Origin: Gonocerus acuteangulatus
Lineage: Eukaryota > Arthropoda > Insecta > Hemiptera > Coreidae
Assembly: GCA_946811695.1 (NCBI GenBank)
Contig: OX328123.1
Span: forward strand, 44,201,871-44,265,870
Reading direction: 5' to 3'
DNA: 64,000 bases
Shown piece after piece: positions 12,752 to 23,180 of this stretch (position 1 is the stretch's first letter; each line of letters begins with the position of its first letter). Under the pieces are notes generated by a model. The model saw only the letters and a list, made by a program, of their open reading frames with translations, had not been told where the DNA came from and did no database searches. A program made the translations under genes and the position numbers.

Positions 12752-12835
12752 CAAGTTTATTCTTTTAGCAAGTTTCCTCCCTCCCACTCCTTCCCATGAA
12801 CGGGAAGGAGGAAACACGCTAAAAGAATAAAACTT
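12752..12835. repeat. Long imperfect inverted repeat (hairpin)
   Basis: The arms CAAGTTTATTCTTTTAGC and GCTAAAAGAATAAAACTTG enclose a second pair, CCTTCCC / GGGAAGG with flanking GTTTCCTCC / GGAGGAAAC, around a six-base loop. The stem can extend for ~38 bp with a few bulges. It lies just after the Helitron-like 3' end and may be part of a related terminus. Confidence 0.8.
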
Positions 12836-13278
12836 GTCGTCAAGAGAACAAGCCAGGGTAAAAGACTGCCCTACTAGTTCAGGTGTGAAGGGAATATTGG
12901 ATGAGAATGAACCCGTTTGATGAAGAACATGGGATGACCACCTGCTCCTCATCGCCTCTTGGAAAAGTTTATTACACATCATCAAGAAATGAGAAATAAT
13001 TCACATAAATACAACTGCTGACAGATACTTTAATATAATTCAATAATAAAGTTAAGGTACTTAATTAAAAATAAAACATTATCTGCTGTAATATCCACCC
13101 TTTAATATTGTGATATTTCAGGCCACTTTAAAATATATTTTTAACGGTAACACAACTACTATTATTCTTTCTTGTCTTGTTTAGCTTTTTGGGTTAACAG
13201 CATTTTTCAAAACTGACATGTAATCAAATGATCGTGTCTACTAGGTATAACATCTTACAGTGGCTACATTTTTAATTA
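12836..13278. other. AT-rich DNA between repeats, no gene seen
   Basis: Nothing recognised between the hairpin and the next Helitron-like copy. Confidence 0.4.
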
Positions 13279-14376
13279 CAAAAGTCTGTCACGAAGGAGC
13301 TGTAACTTATGAGCATTGCTCAAAAGGCGTGCAGTGTATTCTGCAATCTTAAATAAATTGCTTATAATAATCAATATAGAGAAAAATGTAACATGAATAT
13401 TCGTCCACTTTTCTCCAAAAAAAAAAAAATACTGAGGTCAAGATTAATTTTAAACAAGTATTATTATGATCATCACCTCAAATCACAAATATTTAATTTA
13501 TTTTTTCATCTCCTTACACATAAAGTTTCCACTAATTTAATAATAATATATATAATAATAATAATAATTTTAAGGTGAACTGTTCGGTTGTTGAGAAATG
13601 AGTCAGGATGACAAGGCCTAGAATAGAGTGTGTAATTAACAGGCTGCTGGATTTAAGTTAATATAAGTTTTTAAATTATCTATAAATATTGGTATAGAGC
13701 GGTTACATTAATACAAATGATGAAATATGAGGGATTAATGTGAAGTTAACGCTTACCCTATTTTTCTTTTATTAAATTGAAAATGGCCTAAAGGCCGAAA
13801 CGCTATGGGTCATTACATGAAGTAAATAAATGAAATATTCGGGGTTTGAGGTGATAACCATAATAACGTGTTTAAAAATGTTTGCTCTTTTATATTTGAA
13901 ATGAAAATCTGAATTGAATATCAATTTCAGAGTTTAGAGTGTAAGTTACGTATTACACCACTTAATAAATATAGAAAAACCTGACATGTTTGTTTATTGA
14001 TCTTCATGAATAACAGAAGCTCTGAGAACATCCCCAAATCAAAACAAAGCAGAAAGCGGATACTGCTGGTCAGCGCTTAAAATGGCAGTAGCAGGAATTT
14101 GAACAGAATACGGGGTAACCACTAACTTTTAATGAACTGATTTAGTTCATTTTTACATTATACATGTACAAAGTAACCTCCGTCCAGATAGATAGATTTT
14201 TTTGGTTAACGAACTTGTTTAATCGTTTGCTAGGGGATTGCTTATACCATGTTTGTGGCGAAAAACAAAACAAAAGCTGTCGTGTATCGTGTAAACAGAC
14301 ATACACAAAATGATTTAATGAGTGCAACCTCAATAGCAACATTACATCGGAATGAGGTAAAAAATTATGGGGGGGG
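13279..14376 (+). mobile_element. Helitron-like element, copy 2, split by a nested insertion
   Basis: Starts with the shared module (AAAGTCTGTCACGAAGGAGC) and follows copy 1 through AACATGAATA. It is then interrupted by an inverted-repeat element (about 13440-13885) and resumes with TTTCAGAGTT, TATTACACCACTTAATAAAT, a degenerate tandem unit (TGAACTGATTTAGTTCATTT), GGTTAACGAACTTGTTTAAT and the pre-terminal GCAACCTCAATAGC. The 3' hairpin is decayed. The interruption shows that the inverted-repeat element inserted later. Confidence 0.55.
13440..13885. mobile_element. Inverted-repeat element with a hammerhead-like motif (pair 1)
   Basis: Ends are inverted repeats: left TTTTAAACAAGTATTATTATG...ATCACCTCAAAT matches the right end read on the minus strand (TTTTAAACACG-TTATTATGG-TATCACCTCAAAC), and similarity continues inward past AATATTT-ATTTATTT to CATA-AGTTTC. 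The right arm (13777-13804, plus) holds TTGAAAATGGCCTAAAGGCCGAAACGCT split into TTGAAAA, a GGCC/GGCC stem and CGAAACG, resembling a hammerhead core (CUGANGA - stem II - GAAAC) with a damaged first box. The left arm has lost the stem. No protein is encoded. Confidence 0.5.
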
Positions 14377-15039
14377 GGAGTTATCAATTCTCTCTGAATG
14401 GGCCTTAGACGAAATTTTATAGTTGTTGCTCCTGGACACACATCATCAAAAAGTTCCCGCTGGTTTTGCTTTCAGTTGACGAACGTAACCACTTGTGAAA
14501 TATGTCGAGGAGTAACAGGAAATAGTTCCGGCTGTTCACATTTCCGTGCCTGTGACATACCCTGCCATTCCATTAAATTAATAATTGCTCTCCAATTGCA
14601 GGCAACTATCCCGAACGAGTTTGAATCATTCATGACCCCTAGACGAAGGCCATTAGTTCGGTAGCTGGTCAGCTAGGAACACGGCCGATATTACAGACCA
14701 TTGTTCGGACCCTACAAAGCACCAACTGCTTTGCATTTCAAAGAATGTGCAACCACACTTAAACGAGCACAGGCCTGCGACATTCTCATTATCACACTAA
14801 TGATGCTAGTCATCTTGTCCAACGGCGATTCGGCTATTCTATCACTAGCAATTACCAAGAATATATTCGCATTCGACGATTCCGAAGTGTGAGATCAATT
14901 TTTGTGAAATTCCGTTGGAACGGCGTGTGCAGCTTTTACATCCTTTTGTGTATGCACGTGTATATGTGCGTGTGTAAACGTGTGTGGCGGGGGGAGAGAG
15001 AGTAAGACAGAGATTTGTAAATGTTATACTACATAAATC
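14377..15039. other. Less AT-rich stretch, no gene called
   Basis: Between 14400 and 14900 base composition is closer to even, and plus-strand frames of 88 and 63 codons are open (14398-14664 and 14701-14892). Neither shows a motif I recognise. A decayed element or an unrecognised exon is possible. Confidence 0.35.
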
Positions 15040-15400
15040 CACTTTAAGAAATCAAGGAACAATTAAGATTCGGCTAAGGCAAAACGTAAAATTTTCAGAA
15101 AAATCTATATTGCAAACATTTCGGCATGCTCTTTGGCAGCTAAAAAGTAAATATACAGTGCCAATTAATTTTTTTCATACACCATGACAATAGATTAGGA
15201 AACAATTTTTATTTTACAGTTTTATAGAAATGTTAGTTGAAAGGGACTCAGTTGTCATTAGTCCCGTTTGTAATTATATATATTTAATTTTCACCTAAAG
15301 ACGGGCGCCAAAGATCATGCCGAAACGTTAGCAATATAGATTTTTCTAAAAATGAGACATTATTCCTAGTTGAAAGCCAACAATTCCTTGACTCCCTTTC
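15040..15400. mobile_element. Inverted-repeat element with two hammerhead-like motifs (pair 2)
   Basis: Two arms ~100 bp long point in opposite directions. The right arm (15291-15400, plus) reads CACCTAAAGACGGGCGCC-AAAGATC-ATGCC-GAAACGTTAGC, then AATATAGATTTTTCT and CAATTCCTTGA. The left arm (15040-15150, minus) reads GCTGCCAAAGAGCATGCC-GAAATGTTTGC, then the same AATATAGATTTTTCT and a variant of ATTGTTCCTTGA. The sequence resembles hammerhead ribozymes of Penelope-like elements (CUGAAGA variant - stem II - GAAACGUY). Both first boxes have decayed, so activity is unlikely. Confidence 0.55.
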
Positions 15401-17277
15401 ACCTCAACTGCTTACTATCTTAATTTTAATGAAATTCCAATTTGTTGGAAATCATAATGATCCAAATCGGGCCAATTCCATTAATAGCACTTTGAAAAAC
15501 ACATTCAGTCTGTACTGGCAACAAGCCTTCAAGGATTTTTTTTTTTGGCTAGACCTTCAACGAATACCCAGTGGGCCCTTTTTTTGGGCAATATAGTACA
15601 CTGTAATTAAACTTCAGTGAGCTCAGATAAAAGTGGAGGGCGAAAATTAATGGACTAGGGGCACAACCCAGGCATACAGTAAATGTAAAAATCAGCCTTA
15701 CCTTTAGGACATTAACCTCCGGGAACGAGGCATTGATGGGTGAGAAAACAGGAAGAGGTCTAAGGAGAGGATTGAGGGAACTATGGGAAAACCTCAACAA
15801 TTCGCCTGCAGAATAAAATCAGGAACCGAGCATAGAATGCTCCTAGGAACAACTTTATAACACCACAGTGGCAGCTAGAATCTCTCTCATACCAGTCAGT
15901 CAACGGAAAGACACAAGCAAGGACGTCTTTCTTAGATTAGAGGACCAGTGGTTCCTAAATAAAAATACCCACATCCCGTATAATGAGGGTCGCGAAAAAT
16001 AAAAAAATTTAAATGCCTCTCACAAAATATTAATTCTAATAATAATTAGTTTTAACAAAAATAACAAACAGAGATGTTAATTATTGGAATAGTAAGCAAA
16101 AGCTATCAAACTCACACATAGGATGAGGAATATTTATTTGCTGCCATAATTAATTTTTCGATATGAAATGTTGTGGTTATTTTGTTTTCCAATGTTGTAA
16201 TCATTTTTTATTGGTAGAGACGTTTTTAAGAATTTGTAAAATGTAGAAACTATTTAACAGTTACCTTGAACTATTATCTATCATGAATGATAGATTTAGC
16301 AAGACCTAGTGGACTGAAAATGTTGAACATCATACTCAACACGGGCCTTTGTCTCTCATAAGGAGCCTTCCGGAGCCGTCCTGCAGCTAGTTTATATGTA
16401 GAAGCATCAGAACCCTCTCTGGAGCGTCGGAGATACATGCTCATTGCATTGCACATGCACTAATATAGGCCTATAGCTATAGGTTGCTCTCCGTGTCTTC
16501 AAATGAATATCAATAATCAATACATGGAAGAATGCAGGAAAAAAACCTCAGTTCCAGAGACCCTTCAGTGTTAGATACAAAGAAACCCAACATATTCTAA
16601 ATACTCCTGACTTTACAAACCAGTACTATATGCAATAGAGACTTTACCGTAAAAGGCCTATTTACAGAATGGAGAAGACGACACAGCTAAATATTCCACA
16701 TGACATGAACGAATTGTTGAGGGACAACAGCCAGTACATAAACACAATATTCTCCTACAATAAACTATACAATCTCATTTGAAGACATCTGCTGAATAAT
16801 CATTGGCTTTCTAGCATATTACAGACATTCCCATACCTATATTAATAGGAATTACTGAATCAAATTTCTGGAAGGAGTGAAATCGCCGAGATAGTGATCA
16901 TTTATTAATAATAAATAAAGAAATAATATCATGAATGATGGTGAAATGCCTTGTTAAAATGGTTGTACGAGTATTGAAATCTGGACGAATGGAACAGAAT
17001 GCAAAGCTACTCCTTAATTCGGGTTGGTTGTAAAGAGAAATCGAATTTGTGATGTGAGCTTTGAAATGGAATGTCGAAAGCTCGTGTGGTATGTCAAACC
17101 GCCTCACATTCCAACCACATTCCAATACTGTACCAAGACCATTTATCGACATTATCAATACATAACTAAAGACGGATCAGTTTACCAGATATAATATGCA
17201 CTATAAATTGTAATTGCAGTAATATTTGGGCGTTGTTTGTTTTGTTTAGCACCCAAATAACTTAATTTCATATAAAC
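15401..17277. other. No gene seen
   Basis: Short minus-strand frames (15549-15800, 16274-16456, 16898-17158) show no recognisable domains. No RNA gene or repeat family was identified. Confidence 0.4.
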
Positions 17278-17343
17278 GGCTCCGTCACCCAGGAGCTGCA
17301 TAAGTAAGAAAATTACTTAGAAAAAAACCAAAGTAACCCCCCC

Positions 17344-17399
<56 letters not shown>

Positions 17400-17515
17400 T
17401 CGTTACAATATAACAAGAATTATGGCCCTTACGGGAGTTAATACTTTGGGTTTGGGTCTGGAGTAACCACCCCCCCCCCCTCACGCCGAATGGACGGAAA
17501 ACATATCAATTAAAT
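17278..17515 (+). mobile_element. Helitron-like element, copy 3 (decayed)
   Basis: Begins GGCTCCGTCACCCAGGAGCT, close to copy 1, then skips to the tandem-repeat part (GTAAC followed by a C-run, a TA microsatellite at 17347-17396, GTTTCGTTACAATATAACAA and a second C-run). Most of the module is lost. Confidence 0.5.
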
Positions 17516-17518
17516 TTA

Positions 17519-17519
17519 A

Positions 17520-17580
<61 letters not shown>
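17519..17580. repeat. (TA)n microsatellite
   Basis: About 60 bp of uninterrupted TA. A second run lies at 17347-17396. Confidence 0.95.
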
Positions 17581-17583
<3 letters not shown>

Positions 17584-17972
17584 GAATCTGTTGTACCTCT
17601 CACCATATTGTAACTTTGACCACCGAGGCTGTGGCGGCATGTAGCAACATTTCATAAATATAGCTTTAATCACTATTTAGCTCCTTCCCTAGAGGGCTTG
17701 TGTAACCTACTTTGGATAGTTCAAGTCAAAGAGGATTCTTGCAAAAAATACTTATCCATTATTATCATAAAAATGTAAGTTATTTATTGATGACGTTTGG
17801 CCTCATAATATTTTTTGTATTATGTCTTTTTAGATGGAAATCATTTGATAAAGTAGCTATTACAATAAGAAACATGGCGTAGCATTCGAAATTGATTTAT
17901 CTTAACCCTAAAAGTTTTAGCATGCTTTTTAATTTTCACTACCAGGGTGTTGTACCTCTTACCATGACTAGG

Positions 17973-18005
17973 TGTTGTTCCTTTGACCAGGTCAAAGGAA
18001 CAACA
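17973..18005. repeat. Perfect 16-bp inverted repeat around one base
   Basis: TGTTGTTCCTTTGACC, one A, then the exact reverse complement. A phrase like TTGTACCTCTTACCAT occurs just upstream (17951) and at 17591, so this may be subterminal structure of the decayed DNA transposon whose transposase tail follows. Confidence 0.9.
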
Positions 18006-18149
18006 TACCTGAGTAATTTTTTCATAATTCAATTTTTATGTTCTTCTGCCACATATTTTTTTAAAAAATACTTAATATTGGTTGCTTCAATTATCCAAAG
18101 AATTTAAAAAATAATAAATTAATAATTTCAAACTGAATTTATCAATCCT

Positions 18150-18690
18150 CGGTGTAGCAGAGCAAACTTATCGCCCCTTATCATTCCTCCTGCATTATTG
18201 AAGGTGAAAAACAAAACAAAACGAAAGCACCACCCTAAACGTAAGACACCACATACAAATAAACCCCTTCCAAAAAAAAAGTGGTAAATAAAAAGAAAAT
18301 TATTCTAATGACAGTTCAGATTCTGATACTGACACCGAAATTTCTTCAGGAGGAAGTGACGTTGATTCGTCTGATAAATGTTGTGAGTTACGTTGATGGC
18401 CACTAACAATTTGAAAAATATGATTTGGAAAAAGGAAATTTTTTCTTTTTTAAAAGTAAAAGTAAAAAGACTATTACATATTTAGTAAGATATCTATGGT
18501 ATTAATTTCCAATGTTTAAGATCCAATATTTGAAAAAAAAAAACAAACTTTAAGTGACACGTTTACGAGAGAAGATGAAAATTTGTATGATATTGATGTT
18601 GAAGACATTGTGGCTTAACTTCCATACCCTACTATTCCTAGTGGATCTGCTTGACAGTTAAAACGTTTATCAATTGGACTGGATTTTTAA
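18150..18690 (+). pseudogene. Possible pogo/Tigger-like transposase tail
   Basis: Plus-strand reading with frame breaks shows a basic Lys/Pro stretch, then an acidic Ser/Asp segment (DSSDSDTDTEISSGG), and near 18.56-18.62 kb ENLYDIDVEDIV followed by a proline-containing segment. This order of basic linker, acidic Ser/Asp stretch and C-terminal aromatic/acidic block resembles tails of pogo/Jerky-type transposases in insect genomes. No DDE motif is left, so the assignment is tentative. Confidence 0.4.
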
Positions 18691-18897
18691 GCATTAAGCA
18701 TAACATAATATCAATAATAGCTTTTTTATTATGCTTACATCCTTGTCCTGTACTTATTGAACTTACAATTAATTACAATATTACTGAATACAATTTTTTT
18801 TCTGCACTTCAGAGAGAGCACTGCCAAAAATATTCAAACCTACATCTTCTACACGGACCCAATAGACGAGTACAATATTTGATTGTAAATTGCCTAC

Positions 18898-19184
18898 CTG
18901 TCTGAGATTCTCCGAAGGCCACTTCTCTTCGCAGTAGAAATGTCCACCTTCAGGCCTGTGATGCATGTAGAGACCGTAGGGTATGGTGGCGAGGAGGGAG
19001 AACCCCCAGATGCTTAGTATGATGATAAGGCAGGTGGCCAGCTTCATCCGTTGCTTGAAGGGATAGATGATGACGAAGAATCTATCCACAGCGATGGAGG
19101 TCAGGGTGAGGGTAGAGATGTACACGGAGGTGCCTTGGGCGTAGGCCACTAGGTGGCACAGGGCACCGCCGAAGATCCATCGCC
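18898..19184 (-). CDS. Internal exon of short neuropeptide F receptor-like GPCR
   Basis: A 287-bp internal exon of a rhodopsin-family receptor, with acceptor TTTTAG just upstream and donor CAG|GTAGGC downstream on the minus strand. It enters with two bases of a split codon and ends on a codon boundary. It encodes ~95 residues: RWIFGGALCHLV (extracellular loop 1 and the TM3 cysteine), TM3 with VYISTLTLTSIAVDRFFVII (DRF in place of DRY), intracellular loop 2 (YPFKQRMKL), TM4, and the second extracellular loop with the partner cysteine (YCEEKWPSENLRQ). CHLV.YAQG, YPF..RMKL and YCEE.WPSE are shared with insect sNPF receptors as I recall them. These are G-protein-coupled plasma-membrane receptors for sNPF peptides that act in feeding and growth control. 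The exon is GC-richer than its surroundings, intact, and in normal splice context. Exons for TM1-2 and TM5-7 were not found in the window. An NPF or RYamide receptor is less likely. Confidence 0.85.
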
Positions 19185-20796
19185 CTAAAACAGACCAAGT
19201 TTTAATGAAGGCTCAACTATATATATAATCAGTTCATATGTAAACTTTTTTTTCTGGCCCATTAGCGCCGACATCCATAATGCCGGGAGGAATTTTCTCA
19301 ACGAGCCGTGAGATGAAAAAAAATCCTGCCGCAGGTGGGAAATTTATATTATTATTATATTATTTTCCTCATTTTAATTTTACCAAATAATAATTATTTT
19401 CAAATATTGAAAGATTTAGATGAAGGAATTTAGATATTTAATTATTTTTTTCTATTCTCTTAGAAATTTCTGCATGGAAAATATTTGATGGTATGTATTC
19501 TTTCCTGAGCTATACATTTTCCTGTTTAAAAATTGGGCAATGCAAAAGATATGTTTTTACGAGTCATAGCCACAAACCTGGCAACAAATTTCTTAGAATT
19601 CTATATTTCAATGGCCCGTGAAGAATGATTTCGATTTGAAAAAACATTGATAAGTTGATGACTTGAAAGTGTCCGTTTTTATACGTTATCATTATTTGTT
19701 CGAGATTCGAGGTTTCCAGCTCATTTAAATTCCATTCCATTAATTCGATTTCCTCCAGAATGTTTTTTACACTTAATGCAAGTCTTAGTCCTATTAATCC
19801 CAAAGTGCACTTTTAGCCATTTAATGGAAACTACCAGGCATCATTACTTTAGCATGAAATGGATACTCGACATAGTTGGCTTAAAAAGAACTTAATACTG
19901 TTCTTGCTGCTGAGAGCTGACCTACAGTCGGAGGTTGAGAAGTTTCAAGGACGACGGTTCAGATTTCTTAGGACTTTCTAGTCCTCCGTTTTACAAACAG
20001 CTCGGTATGATTATTGGATCAACTCCATTATTTTTTGTACTTTGTTCATTCAGCAAATTTTGTAGGCTGGAAATTATTTGTAAGATATTTTACCGTGAAC
20101 TGTAAAAATATGGTTGTTGCTGATTCATTGCTTAGTTTGCATTTCACAATTCGCACTATTATTTCTTATCTGACACAACTAAACAAAAAAGTCAACTGAA
20201 AATTTGTCACTGCTGCCTATGTAGAGGGTATATAATAAAGACAGGAAGAGTGACACAAGTGCCCTATGGTATACAAGCTCTAAAGCTAGGTATATAAAGT
20301 TTGTATAGTTGGTAACGAGATATTTACCAATTTCTGTGAGTTTTGAGTTGTGGCATTTTAGAAATACTAGTACGAATAGTTAAATATTATTTTACAATAG
20401 GTAATCTGGGCGAATCGCGTTTGTTGCGGAAGCTCATAAATAAATAAATATTATTTGTCAAATATATTTTCAGGCCGACACAAGGCTCAGATAAAGGCGG
20501 AATAGGAAGAGAGAGAGAGTACCTTAGAGAGCTGTCTGCTTTGAGAAAAGGAGCATTAATAAAAGAAGAGTGTAATGGAGGTGTTGGACGGAAAAAAGAA
20601 ATTCAACTTCTGCCACGTTCTTTTTCCCATTCCAGCAATTTCTCAGGATTCCAGCAATCGCCAGCTTCGATTGGCGAGGCTTAGATATTGGTGGGTTAAC
20701 CGAAGGATTTTCCAAAGTTAGTCTGATAATGTTTATTTAAGGAAGAGCATCTAAAATAAATGTACAATAAATTATCGCACAGTATTGAAAAAGAAC
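19185..20796. other. Probable intron/intergenic DNA
   Basis: Upstream of the receptor exon on the minus strand, so probably intronic. At 19258-19271 the phrase CCATTAGCGCCG equals part of the 5S-derived SINE body at 54590-54602, possibly an old fragment. A 79-codon minus frame (19564-19803) resembles nothing I can name. No other gene seen. Confidence 0.4.
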
Positions 20797-21300
20797 ACCA
20801 CGCAAGAGCTGCATAACTAAACACATTCCTAAGAAAGATGCGCAATCCTGAAAAATAATCTACATAAATTCGACATAAACATCGTTTTGATTTTTTATAT
20901 TTCTATTAAGCAGCAGACTAAATTATCAACGTATTATTAAATTTATTTTTCGAGTGGACCCCAAATCGAGAGCATACTTCTATAGAACTATTTCCAGTGA
21001 GCTGTGAACAAATTAATAAGCAACTTCATCGAACCCACAATTTTAAAGGACAGTACAGAGGAAAAGCTATTCAAATTTAAACTTTTACATCTTCTAGTGC
21101 GACTAACATTTGCAATGTCGATAAATAAATCGCAAGGGCATTTGCTAAGTGTTTGTGGCATCAAAATTAATATTTTTCACATGACCATTGAATGTCGTCT
21201 GTTCCCATGTCGGAATATCGATACGCGCCAGAAAATAAAACGTATAAAAGTATGTTGTGCCTCATAAGCCACTACAATTATAAACGCTATGTTTTCGAGT
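20797..21300 (+). pseudogene. Helitron remnant: 5' module plus end of the helicase
   Basis: The first part (CACGCAAGAGCTGCATAACTAAACACATTCCTA...) matches the 5' module of the Helitron-like copies. About 200 bp on, 21004-21264 translates into the C-terminal Pif1-type helicase motif of Helitron Rep/Hel proteins: VRLTFAMSINKSQGHLLSVCG (compare the family pattern FAMTINKSQGQ). A frame-shifted continuation near 21235-21285 has the usual end of such proteins (NKT...VV.HK.LQ, stop). Most of Rep/Hel is deleted and frames are broken. It is the best evidence that the repeat family at 11.5, 13.3 and 17.3 kb belongs to Helitrons. Confidence 0.7.
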
Positions 21301-21351
21301 TTTGTTTATCAATTATACTAATGCAAATTTAATAGTTAAGACAGGACAAAG

Positions 21352-21356
<5 letters not shown>

Positions 21357-21402
<46 letters not shown>

Positions 21403-21424
21403 CTCTCACTTTATATGTATGTAT

Positions 21425-21458
<34 letters not shown>

Positions 21459-21483
21459 ATACATACATATAAAGAGAGAGAGC
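21357..21483. repeat. (TA)n and an AT-rich palindrome
   Basis: A TA run (21357-21400) is followed by a palindrome whose ends are GCTCTCACTTTATATGTATG (21402 on) and, inverted, CATACATATAAAGAGAGAGAGC (ending 21483 in pieces), with alternating TA/TG between. It would form a ~35-bp stem. Confidence 0.85.
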
Positions 21484-21764
21484 CTGGACCAATGTTCAAT
21501 TTAAAACTACCATTATGGTATCGATGGAATGCGTGTAGAAATCATATAAAGAATTATTTAATTCTTTATGGAGGATTTCAATACCACCACTAATTACGCA
21601 AGCCTTGTCTACAATGTAGTAATACACAGATTCGATCCTCATTCCATAGACCGGAAATAGATTCAGTATGGGAGTCCGATTCAATCTTAGTGTCGACTAG
21701 AAATGTCAATAAAAAATAGAAAACACTTACATAGCCACTTCGCATGCGTGAACCCCAGCTGACA

Positions 21765-22035
21765 CTTTTTTGTAAGTTCCTTTTGTAACGTTTTCTTTTT
21801 TTTCAATTTAGTCATCGCTAAAGCATATTTATGTTCGTACTTGGCCACCGCGCATGCGCGAACGCCAGTGGATTCGTACATGGCCACCTCGCATGCTTGG
21901 GCACTTTTTTGTAAGTTTTTTTTTCTGTTTAGCCATCGTTAAAGCATATTTATGTTCGTACATTGCCACCGCCCATGCGCAAACGCCAGCGGTTTCATAC
22001 ATGGTCACCGCGCATGCGCGAACGCTAGCGGTCAC
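21765..22035. repeat. Tandem repeat with CG-rich palindromes (NRF-1-like)
   Basis: About two units of ~125-140 bp: CACTTTTTTGTAAGT, a T-rich part, TTTAG-CATCG-TAAAGCATAT, TTATGTTCGTAC, then GCCACCGCGCATGCGCGAAC repeated within the unit as a ~37-bp sub-repeat. The 12-bp palindrome CGCGCATGCGCG occurs at 21849-21860 and 22009-22020, and a one-change form (CGCCCATGCGCA) at 21970-21981. It fits the vertebrate NRF-1 / fly Erect wing consensus YGCGCAYGCGCR. The four CpGs per site are unusual in this AT-rich window. Confidence 0.8.
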
Positions 22036-22060
22036 TTTTTTTCAGTTTAGTCATCGCTAA

Positions 22061-22567
22061 TGTATATTTATGCTAATATAATATTTTGTAAGTCCCTTTG
22101 CAACTGATGCTCATGTTAGTCACTATGAAATGTTTTCAGCCTTAAGATAGGAAGACCAAGGAATGTTTATATAGATGAAAATAAAATAAATTTGCTCCCT
22201 AATATTTATCATAATTCTTTTTATCTAAATATTTCTTATATACTTTTCTAGTTTTATGTACAAATATCAAATAAATGAGAGAACTTCTCTCGCTGCGGAC
22301 CCCCAGGGCAAAGTAAATACAAACTTTACATACATTATGTAGTACGATCTTTGTGATATTGTGAAATATTTGTCCCCGTTTGAGCAAACAAGTGCTCCTT
22401 AGGCTGAATATAACGGAGGGAATTCTTCCCGAGCTGTATTGTCGTAAAGTATACAGAAGATCTGTCCTTTAGGTAGAAGGGAGGAATAAAAAGGAATAAA
22501 GTAGGGTAGTGCTTACATCTTCCCGAGGGAGGGATTTGAAGCACTGCTTAACCTCTAGGATGCTAAG
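22061..22567. other. No gene seen
   Basis: AT-rich DNA with short frames lacking recognisable features. Confidence 0.4.
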
Positions 22568-23180
22568 TCTCGCAACTTCTTATCAGCATTTGATAATGTA
22601 CCAAGTATGGCTAAATGAACGAGCCCAAAACAATAAACTTGCCTTTTAGTGGATACCGGGACATCAAAGTAACCTAGGCAACGAGAATGGAGATGAGATG
22701 GCAGGGCTAGATTCGGATGCGACATATATGGGTCCACTACATTTGTTAAATTATGAGTGGCCTGAGCTAATGGAACTATAGTAGCAAAGGCTGAAATAAA
22801 AGGTTCGGTAAGCTCAGGGAAAAAATGAAGTCTTTCATAGACCTCAGAAATATAGACAAGAAGAAAATGTTCTTGTTTATGGCCAGAGGGGACTTACGGA
22901 AGATAGCAGCAACTGTCTTCTGTCTCTGTATCATAAATAAAAATATCTTACTATGAGGGTAAGGTAATCACTTCTTCAGGTGGTACAGAGAGCAGGATGA
23001 GACACCCCAGCATATTACATTTAATTGTGTGACCTTTGAAAAAAAGACGGTTACTACACTCTGGAAGCATTGATAGGGGTAAACGAAATTCAGGCAGTAT
23101 CTAAGGTTCATCAGGAGTTTAAGGTTATATCTAACCTTTTTTTAGGACTCGAACAATATAGTCCAGTCAACATGTATGTG
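22568..23180 (+). pseudogene. LINE fragment with RNase H domain and C-terminal Cys/His motif
   Basis: Broken plus-strand reading of the end of an RNase-H-bearing LINE (I/LOA-like group). At ~22.6-22.72 kb: WLNERAQNNKLAF, a stop, WIPGHQSNLGNENGDEMAG, the last catalytic part of RNase H (pattern VWVPGHS...GNE.AD.LA), then YMGPLHLLNYEW. At ~22.88-23.06 kb: RGDLRKIAATV and, after a frame change, EQDETPQHITFNC, the usual C-terminal zinc-like motif (..DETP.HI...C). Several stops and frame changes make it a pseudogene. Confidence 0.7.

Noticed and set aside
14398..14892. Two plus-strand frames in a less AT-rich stretch as exons
   Set aside because: No domain and no convincing splice sites; kept only as an unexplained stretch.
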